64,000 bases of DNA, taken from Myxocyprinus asiaticus. Lineage: Eukaryota; Chordata; Actinopteri; Cypriniformes; Catostomidae. Both the position numbers and the translations under genes were made by a program. The notes below the pieces were generated by a model. The model was given only the letters and a program-made list of their open reading frames with translations, did not search any database and was not told the origin of the DNA. Where the stretch lies: assembly GCF_019703515.2 (NCBI RefSeq), contig NC_059347.1, positions 23,988,501 through 24,052,500 on the forward strand. Reading direction: 5' to 3'. Positions 56,469 to 64,000 of the stretch are shown here, one piece after another; position 1 is the first letter of the stretch, and every line of letters starts with the position of its first letter.

Positions 56469-58212
56469 ACCTTCCCCACTTCAACATTGCAAACATTCTT
56501 AAATTGGCTTTTATTTAGTGAGTTTAAGCCATGACCATAACAATAAATTGAGTCATATTAAGTTGAAAACTCAGTTTCCTATTTTTGAGGGATCAGAGTG
56601 TGGGCGTGGCCTAAAATATTGAGAAACATAACTGTCATTGTCACACTGCCCCAACAAACACCAACAGGGTTAACACACTGATTTCTGGGGCAGTGTAAAC
56701 ACACTGATCTCACTATGGTTCGGCAACAGTAGGTTGAAATTTATGCTGCTGAAATCGGACTGTGAAATTCTGATCTCTGCTCCCAGTTGCCGAAGCTGGA
56801 AGTGTTGTTGAACGTATGGGCAAGTGTGAGCTTCAGTTTCTGAGTGAAATGTCCACAGAGTGGTGCAAGTTGTATTATTGTTGTAAATGATATATTACAG
56901 TCAACAGGAATGCATATATATAATTTTTTTTCTTTTTTTTAACTATATGCCCTTACACAAACCCCAACCCTAAACCTAACTATCAATTGAGTAAACGTTT
57001 TATCTTAGAGGGAAAATGCAACCTCCGTATCGAGCTCATCATTGATTGAGTGAAAGTGATTACTTACTGGTTTCCATGGGACCAGAACCCATATCTCCAA
57101 GGCTATCTCCAATCAATAATGCCACAGGAAAATGTAAACACATTTGAAGTCAAGTTTTTGATGTGGGATGTTGCTTGTCAGTAATTTAGCAGAATGGGGT
57201 TAACCGTAACATTTGATAGCAACATGTTGATTTCTCCTGTGATCTTATTGGTATGAAATAGCATTCATGGACTTTTAATAATATAGCTGAAAATCAGCTA
57301 ATATAGTAAAAAAAAAAAAAAACATGCTAGTTACTGTATCATTGTATGTATTTTTGATGCAAACTAGTGAAAAAACTTTCACACTAAAACTTCAGACTTT
57401 GATTTGACTTGTTTTTTATAAATAGTATGTTAATAAAAACATACAGACATGTTATGGTATTAGTTGCTTGTTTGTTGACAGGTAAAGGGTGTTTCATGCC
57501 TCTAATCTGGAAACCATGTAAACATCAAGTGCAACATGAATTTGCATTGGACGTAAAGAAAAACAAGCCCAGAGAGCAGAATTTTCCTCCTCATTTCAGA
57601 AGTCTTCAACACGCCGCTGAGCTGGGAGGAATACATTAAAGTGCAGCTTTACAGGAGCACTGATCCACAGTCAGCCCTGTGAATAATAACATCAAGATGT
57701 CCTGCCACATTCTGCCTGTCTCTTCTTCAAGGGCAACACAAAAAGCAGGGTGCCTAACAAAGGGCCTGATGAAGTCACTAATATGCTGGCGTGTCCCACC
57801 CGAGCATGCCTCAGTGCACTACATCGTTAATGCCCATGGCTAAGCTAGCAGGGTCATTAGCCTAAGCTACGCTATTTAACATGCAGAGCTAAGAGGGCCT
57901 CGGTAATTGCACTCAGCTAGATCAATACTTGTTAAAGGAGAGAGAAAGTTAAGAGGGGTAAAAAAAAAAGCCCCTACCCTCACTGTCAGACTGTTCAAAT
58001 GTAAGAATTAATTCCCTCTGAGCGAGCATCAAACATCATTATTTCAGAAAGTTCCAAATCAGTATGCTGAATGTACTTTATATCATACCATTTTTATGTG
58101 TAATATGAGCCAGGTGACGTGCAGTGAGTTCGCATCAGTCAGTGTTTACATTCAACAGTACTCCGTGATCGTTTGGATTACTACTACGCTACTAAAACTA
58201 AGAAATAGCTTT
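56469..58212. other. anonymous DNA, no gene seen
   Basis: 56,950-56,985 (CAAACCCCAACCCTAAACCT) resembles the reverse strand of the GGTTTAGGGG repeat at 42.3 kb. 57,620-57,950 is complex and might be conserved non-coding DNA. No coding domain is seen. Confidence 0.4.
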
Positions 58213-58770
58213 AGTTTATCCCATCAGAATTTATTCCTTGATGCTTACAAGCAAAGTGTGACAACTGTTTCACAAATCGCATGCCCGAAGCAGCGTGTGA
58301 GTTTGAGCTCCACCCAGTCAGGCCTTCAGAATTTCTTCTGAATCCCTCAACAGTGCAAATGAATGGGCAACTAAAGTCAGATTGTCAGATTCATCAGCCA
58401 GTCAGATTGATTTATTTGTTCTTGGTGGGTGTGGTCTTTAGGATATGTCGAGGCCTTCTAGCTGGCCTTGAGTGACGCAATCATGCTTTAAGTGATGTAA
58501 GTAATTAAAGAGTGAAATGCGTAAGATCAAGCTGTCTGACAAGTCGGCTGTCATCACTGCTGGTATTGCCATTGAGAAAGAGATCCTTATGGATTTAAAA
58601 ACACGAGATGTTCTGCATGACCGTGTGATTGATTCATTTATTAAAAAGGAAAGGAGGACTGATTTTCACTTCAAGTAAATTGGTAAGTGCTTTTTGCATT
58701 GTTATAGCAACATCAGGAGTTTTCTAAGTGTAAAGCTTGAGCATTCACTCTCGGATCAAGTTTTGAAAAG
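58213..58770 (+). repeat. unidentified 0.57-kb repeat, copy 2
   Basis: Same-orientation match to 47,060-47,660, with substitutions and small indels spread evenly. Homology starts near CCATCAGAATTTATTCC and ends near GATCAAGTTTTGAAAAGTA. It holds the short ORF at 58,517. It shows no inverted termini, LTR ends or poly-A tail within the aligned part, so it may be only the 5' portion of a longer element. Confidence 0.75.
58517..58678 (+). CDS. 53-codon ORF in the unidentified repeat
   Basis: ATG 58,517 to TAA 58,676 encodes 53 residues: MRKIKLSDKSAVITAGIAIE, then KEILMDLKTRDVLHDRVIDS, then FIKKERRTDFHFK. It is highly charged and predicted helical, with no membrane segment. Seven bases after the stop begins GGTAAGTGC, a good splice-donor match, and this is kept in copy 1. 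The peptide frame is also traceable in copy 1 (TAGIAVEKEILMDLQ) but has stops there. I do not recognise the family. It could be the first exon of a transposon-encoded gene whose downstream exons are missing. Confidence 0.3.
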   Translation: MRKIKLSDKSAVITAGIAIEKEILMDLKTRDVLHDRVIDSFIKKERRTDFHFK

Positions 58771-58915
58771 TAGTGCTGCATTCCATTCAACTCAGAAAGT
58801 CGGATTTTACAACTTCCTACTAGGAAAAGTGCAATGGAATGCATCTTGAAATATACCAATTTCCTTCTGAAACAGCAAAATGTGTACATTAATCCAAACT
58901 TTTGGCTGCCAGTGT

Positions 58916-58918
<3 letters not shown>

Positions 58919-58979
<61 letters not shown>
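58919..58979. repeat. (TA)n microsatellite
   Basis: 61 bp of TA. Confidence 0.95.
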
Positions 58980-58981
<2 letters not shown>

Positions 58982-60771
58982 CAGCAAAAATATTATAATT
59001 TATTTAAGTGATCATCCTGGAATGTGGAGGACCCCCACCATTGGTGGGAAAGGTTCCTTGAAATGCAAAATGTTTTGTGAATCAAGGATTATTCCTCTTT
59101 TCATTGGAAAAAAAGAGCTTGGATGAAATATGAAGATGAATTCACATTCTGTAAAAATTTTTGTGGAAGCCTTTGTGTCCTACACAGACAGAAAAAAGAG
59201 AAGCAGGGGGGGAGGGGGGGGGGTGTTCATTTATTTAGATGGCATACATTACCATTACTCTTACATTGTTTCCCACTCTTCATAATGACTAGGATAAATG
59301 TCTTGCCTAGAATGCACACTCTTGACAATAGAGGCGGATATTACTTGGTTAAAAGCTCAAGTCCTATGGGTAAAAGAGCTTGAAAGAATAAAAAGTATCC
59401 GTCATTGCTAATGAGCTATAAGGATAGCACATTGCCTTTATAAATCACCATATTCACCCTGTTTATTTAAATTCATTGGTGTCTCATTATACCTGAGCTA
59501 TGCACCTCTAGGTCTGAGCTGATTAGAAGTGCCATAGCTCAAAATGGCTTTTAATTCAGTGCAACGTGCTTTGACCTTGTTCCGTAACCCTGCATGAGAC
59601 ATAGTGTGGACGGTCCCATTAATAATATCACCTCATTTTTCCCTGTTGCGACAAAGCACCCTCCACCCTCTCTCTCTCTTAAAATATGTATTATTAGTTA
59701 GCCATGACTGAACATTTATCAAACTAAATCACCCTTTGGTGTAAAATGGCTTAATAACGCATCCCTTTATATCCCACTCTGCCATTATCTGCTCTTTAGG
59801 AAGGCTGGGTATTAAAGAGGCTGATAGTATGGAGGGATAATGAGGCAAGAATGCAGAGGGTGAGTGTAGTTGATCATTTTTCCAGTGGCATTTAGGTGCA
59901 TATTTGCATCTTCTCAAGGGAATCCAGATCCCCGACTGAGGATACAGAGGTGTTGTGTTTATTTGTTTTACTTAGATAAGGAAATGGTATGCAAAATATG
60001 GAGGTACTGAATCAATCTGAGCTTAACTAAGTCTGAAGCTGGCACATGTTAATAAGTTGGTGTGATCCAGGAGTAGTAACAGGTTTTACTCTGCTGTGAT
60101 GCTATACTTTTGGGTTCTACTGTAGAGACAATTTTTAATAATCACTCATAAGACAGAAATATCACAAATATTGTTAATGTCTCAGTTGTTTCTCCATGAC
60201 AACAACAAGATTAATTTGAGAGAAAATCGATTTTTTGCTTCTTCAGAGATCTCAACAATGTCTAAACTGTGTTAAGATTTGCCAAGAAATCAAAGTCTGC
60301 AATCTAAAGTCAAAGATTTCAATATGAAGTCAAATGTTTCTCATAAAATTCTTCTGAAAACAAATTATCTGGACTTTTCAATATGAAGTCAAACATTTCT
60401 CATAAAATTACCAAATTATATGGATTTTGCCTTCCATACCACTATTCAGGTATCAAATTAACTTTTTGCCCAGAGATATATCATTTTAGTATAATGTTAT
60501 TTTGTAATACAACATATAAAAAATAACATATTATTGTTATTTTCATAATGATAATTTTGCAACATACAAAAGGAGGCTAAAGAGTAGACAAGCACAGAAG
60601 AGAAACTTTTTGATCAAGCAGCATTGAGACTGTACTGATGACACACATGACAATTCACCTAATGTCCTTGCATATCATTTGCTATGTACTGTATTGTAAC
60701 ATATAGACAAACAACGGAGAAAGACTTGCACACTTACTGTTTCAAAAAAATTGTCTTTACTAAATAACCTG

Positions 60772-60810
60772 TGAACGTTTCGACCCATGTAAGAGTATTC
60801 CTCAGAACAT
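60772..60810 (-). ncRNA. possible hammerhead-ribozyme-like motif
   Basis: On the minus strand the sequence has CTGAGGA (the CUGANGA core), a small potential stem ACTC...GGGT and then CGAAAC (the GAAA core). This order is the catalytic core of minimal hammerheads found in Penelope-like and other retroelements. The first base pair next to the core is a mismatch, and helices I and III are weak, so the motif may be decayed or coincidental. Confidence 0.2.
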
Positions 60811-62603
60811 TAAAACAAAATTTATGAAGTCAATTTGAACTAAACATTTCGCTGTGGTGTGCATGTGCTTTTATGAACGTGTACAGACACAAATATTTGG
60901 AATTAAGCAATGTCAAAATAAAGTGAACCTACAGAGTTGCGTTCATAATGCATGTAAAACACGAACTGATCCGTGGAAATATATAATGCAGTAAACTCAG
61001 AGCACCTCCTGAGATGAGATCATATGCAGCATTCTCATAGATAACACTATTCTTGCAACTGACTTTTCAGATGACTAAACAGAGAAGAAAGAAGTGAGAA
61101 CTCTATCTATGCGTGTGTTCCATCAGAAGCGAAGAAGAAGCCACTGAGCCTCTGAACACACAGCGAATCAGACATGCATCAACAGCTTTTCTATCATCTG
61201 TTCTTCAAAACATAATCAAGTGTGTTTCTTCAAATGTGCGCCTTTGTGTCTAATGGTTTTTCTTGTCATGTCACTTCAAGACGTCTTACAAGTCGCCCAC
61301 CACAGTGGCGGGTAGCTGAGCAAATTACCCTCCACAGCACATGAAATACCCGAGTAATAATTTCTATTAAAACTTTTTAATCTTATTGCAGTTCTTATTT
61401 GTTTCTATTTTAATTATTTTAAGGAATTTAAATGCATCTTATGGAAAAGAAGTCTTGTGAGATATGAAAGAGCAATCTCTGTGCAAGAACATTTTCTTTT
61501 ATGATATTATGGTTTGGACTGTGCATGGGCAAAAATAAAATATAAAGTAACATTTGAATACAAAGTTGTTTTTTTGTTGTTGTTTTTTTTTTTTTTTTTT
61601 TGTAAAAATAAAAAATAAATCAATGAGAAATTCAAGTCCAGCAATCCTTCTTTCAAAATGCTTTTGGCTAACTATTCACACTAGTTATTATTCACACAGA
61701 ATAAACTCCGCAAATCTGGTGTACTACCTATTAGGAAAATGCGTTTTAGCTATTGAGGTTTTAGCTAATCTAAACACAGAATAGACTCAAGGTTAAAAGG
61801 CCGAGAGTAGATTCATCTGTGCCAAGCCCCTGGGCCACTTCTGCCACAGTACCCCAGAAGGCTGGACTCACAGGACCTGAAGACAATGTCATTGTCTAGA
61901 GAGCTCGCCATGAAAAAGACACATGGCTCTGACCAATCGAGTGAGTGATTAGATAAATTAAGTTATTTAGAGAGAGCTTTGATGAAGTATGGAGGTGTTT
62001 TTCAGAGTGTAGAGAGAGCTAGAGAGAGAGAGGAGGATTCTGGATCCTGTGGGACTGGGCCAATCAAAACCACCTCATTAAGCTACTGGACCAAGCCCAA
62101 GTTCACTGTCCCAAAGACAAGCATTTCAGATAGCAACCATCAGATGACTACCTTGTATGTTAATATTATCTGCAGCCATATAACTTACATGTCAATACCT
62201 ACACAGCATTATTGTACATTAACTCTGATACCAAATACTGTGCAGTTTAAATACTTCACAAATTAAGACTGTATTGGTTGTATAAAATTAGTATAGAACT
62301 ATACAAGTACCCTGTAATGAGTGCTCACTTAATACAAATTGTACTGAGAAATGCACATAATGTGTACTCTAAATTTGCAAAGGATACTAAACTAACACTT
62401 TTAGAACAAGAAACTATGAAGCACAAAAAGGTGATATGCAGTGTTTGAGAAATGGTTTGAGATAATGACAAGAAGACAGTTTACCATCTCACTTAAAAAC
62501 CAATATGAAATAATAAAATGTAAATTAACCCCCTGGTTGTATTGTGCATGGTTCCTTAGTGCATGTTTCATAAAGAAAAGAAAAAAGAAGAAAAAAAAAT
62601 CCT

Positions 62604-63052
62604 TGTCATTGTCATGTGTATTTTGTTGGTTCTTTTTGTTCATGTCTTTTATTTTGAAATTCTAGTTCCTGTTTCATGTCATGTGGTTCCCTTGTCATGT
62701 GATTTCATGTTTCCCTCCATGTTCATGTGTCTTGTTTTCATTGGTTGATTGTCTTGTTATTTTGTTTAGAGTTCTTTGTGTTTATTGGTTATCCTTGTCA
62801 TGTGTTCTCCCATGTTCATGTATTTAACCCTCATGTTTTCCATTGTCCATTGTCAGGTATTGTTGTATGTAACTTTGTGAATGGTTGTGAAGTCAAGCTT
62901 ATGTCAAAGTCAAGCTTATGTCAAAGTCAAGTTTATGTTTATGTTTCATTCATGTTTGTAGTTAGGGTTTTGGATATCACGAGTTGGAATAAATTTGCAC
63001 TTACTTCATCATCATCGTCTTTGTCATTGCCAGTGCCAGCAACATTGTTACA
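62604..63052 (+). mobile_element. 5' LTR of LTR retroelement, right-end copy
   Basis: 449 bp from TGTCATTG to GTTACA, matching the minus-strand LTR at 1039-1960 in block order. AATAAATTTGCAC near 62,990 is the probable polyadenylation signal. Gag starts 21 bases after its end. No clear primer-binding site is seen. Confidence 0.65.
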
Positions 63053-63072
63053 GAATACCTGACCGACACAAG

Positions 63073-63471
63073 ATGAACCCAGCAGTTCAGCTCCTCCATC
63101 TACGCCAGGGGAGTCGTCCCCTGGAGGATTATGTGGACGAATTCTGCGCTCTGGCCTGCAGGGTGGATTTTAATGAGGTGGCCCTCAAGGACTGTTTCTG
63201 ATTTGGACTGAATGAGCCCATCTCTTCTCTGATGCCAGGCGGTCAGAGTACCCACAGCCTGGCTCAGTATATTGACCTTGCCCTGCAGATTATTGGTTCT
63301 ACGTTCACTGTGAGGGAGGCGGATGCTGAGCTCCACGTCTACGGCTCCGCCTTGGTCCTCAGTCCCACCGGCTCCGCCTTGGTCCTCAGTCCCATTGGCT
63401 CCGCCTCTGTCCTCCAATCCCCCAGCTCCACCTCGGTCCTCCGAGCGTTGGGCGTTACCTCGATTCTTTGA
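63073..63471 (+). pseudogene. LTR retroelement gag remnant, one nonsense codon
   Basis: ATG 63,073 opens MNPAVQLLHLRQGSRPLEDY, then VDEFCALACRVDFNEVALKD. A TGA at 63,199 stands where the left copy has Arg (CFRFGL), a probable CGA-to-TGA change. The same frame goes on with FGLNEPISSLMPGGQS, LAQYIDLALQIIG and FTVREADAE, then enters proline/serine-rich tandem repeats (SALVLSPTG) and stops at 63,471. The neighbouring frame stays open through the repeats as PPWSSVPPA. Gag would form the particle. No protease, RT or integrase follows before the homology ends near 63,660. Confidence 0.65.
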
Positions 63472-63480
63472 ACCTCCAGC
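63345..63480 (+). repeat. short tandem repeats downstream of gag
   Basis: Imperfect units of about 24-27 bp based on GGCTCCGCCTTGGTCCTCAG. They occupy the same place as the 33-bp repeats of the left copy but are unrelated in sequence. Confidence 0.7.
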
Positions 63481-64000
63481 TCCACCATGGTCCTTCGAGC
63501 CATCGGCTACTCTCCGGACACCAAGTTCCCTGGTGTTGCCCTCAAGTCTCTCACGGCCCCGCCTTCCACAGCTCCGCCCCTCGAGCCTCTCAGGGCCCCA
63601 CTTTCCATTGACTCTGCCAGGCCACACCCCACGCCATGTCTTGCCTAGCCACGCTTCAAGACCCCCCCCCCCCCGCTCCCTACAGAACTTTGGGTTTATG
63701 CCATGTTTAACCCTTCAAAGCCTGAGCCCAAAATTCCGAAAATTCCATTCTGTGCCAGAATATGATATTCATATCCATATTCATATTACATTCATATTCA
63801 TATAACATCACACACCTGAACTGTATATACCATACTGAAGAGAAGAACTAGGTCTTTCAAATGATATAAATATATGCATGATTATTTAAGGCTAATCATC
63901 CTTTATCAATAAGAAATCACACAGCAATTTTTACAAAAATCTTCTCCGGCCACCATACTGTCACCATGAGCTGTCTTGCGTTCCCATCTTTTGATGTCTT
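63481..64000. other. end of LTR-element homology and unassigned flank
   Basis: 63,481-63,660 continues the C-rich gag-like region and ends at a C run (63,664-63,675). From about 63,690 the DNA is AT-rich with CATATTCAT repeats. No gene is recognised. Confidence 0.5.

Larger units (their letters stand above)
58771..62603. other. anonymous DNA, no gene seen
   Basis: Includes the TA tract (58,919-58,979), a G run (59,207-59,222), T runs (61,578-61,601) and GA-rich 62,006-62,034. Complex blocks at 59,400-59,930 and 61,790-62,150 could be conserved non-coding DNA. 60,770-60,810 holds a hammerhead-like motif (see findings). The A-rich segment at 62,570-62,600 borders the LTR. Confidence 0.4.

Overview
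The window looks like a transposon-rich stretch of a teleost fish genome. A cyprinid-type fish is my best guess. The evidence is long (TA)n and (TG)n tracts, DIRS-type tyrosine-recombinase retroelements, two Tc1-like DD34E transposons, hAT elements, a Tx1/L1-type LINE, a CR1/L2-type LINE and a tRNA-derived SINE. These families were recognised from general knowledge, not from a database search. I found no convincing host protein-coding exon, tRNA gene or rRNA gene, so the window is probably intergenic or deep intronic. Every gene-like ORF is transposon-derived, and each longer one carries at least one stop, frameshift or truncation.

Layout. 1-1,960: a minus-strand LTR retroelement (gag remnant, coding tandem repeats, LTR) with a 333-bp solo LTR nested in its LTR. 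2,000-4,565: a Tc1 remnant, then two converging truncated DIRS 5' halves (+ then -). 4,644-5,602: an internally deleted hAT element with a BED-finger ORF, set in a TA tract. 5,903-6,287: a short inverted-repeat DNA element. 7,600-12,275: a Tx1-like LINE with both ORFs decayed. 12.3-23.2 kb: mostly anonymous DNA with small MITEs (14.4, 17.4, 19.4, 21.8 kb), microsatellites and a diverged duplicated segment. 23,271-26,066: a DIRS element that has lost its RT but keeps a tyrosine recombinase, followed by a 0.3-kb element sharing its end. 26.5-35.1 kb: anonymous DNA with a TTAA-flanked MITE, an 86-bp piggyBac-like MITE and an 843-bp hAT-type element with an 8-bp target duplication. 35,185-40,385: a second DIRS family with gag, RT and RNase H, an internal insertion and no recombinase. 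40,533-41,780 and 49,044-50,616: two Tc1-like transposons of different families. 41,880-42,780: three (TG)n-ended repeat units. 47,060-47,660 and 58,213-58,770: two copies of an unidentified repeat. 52,690-53,650: a DNA repeat carrying a SINE with a target duplication. 54,890-56,468: a truncated CR1/L2 LINE. 62,604-63,480: a second copy of the LTR retroelement found at the left end, in the opposite orientation.

The sequence reads as layered insertions rather than genes working together. Several nestings give relative ages: solo LTR inside LTR, hAT MITE inside a TTAA MITE, foldback MITE inside a duplicated segment, SINE inside a DNA repeat, and hAT and Tc1 elements inside TA tracts. I saw no clear new biological system. 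The least explained items are the duplicated 0.57-kb unit with a short ORF ending at a splice-donor-like site, the (TG)n-terminated repeat family, a hammerhead-like motif near 60.8 kb, and several complex AT-rich stretches that could be conserved non-coding elements.
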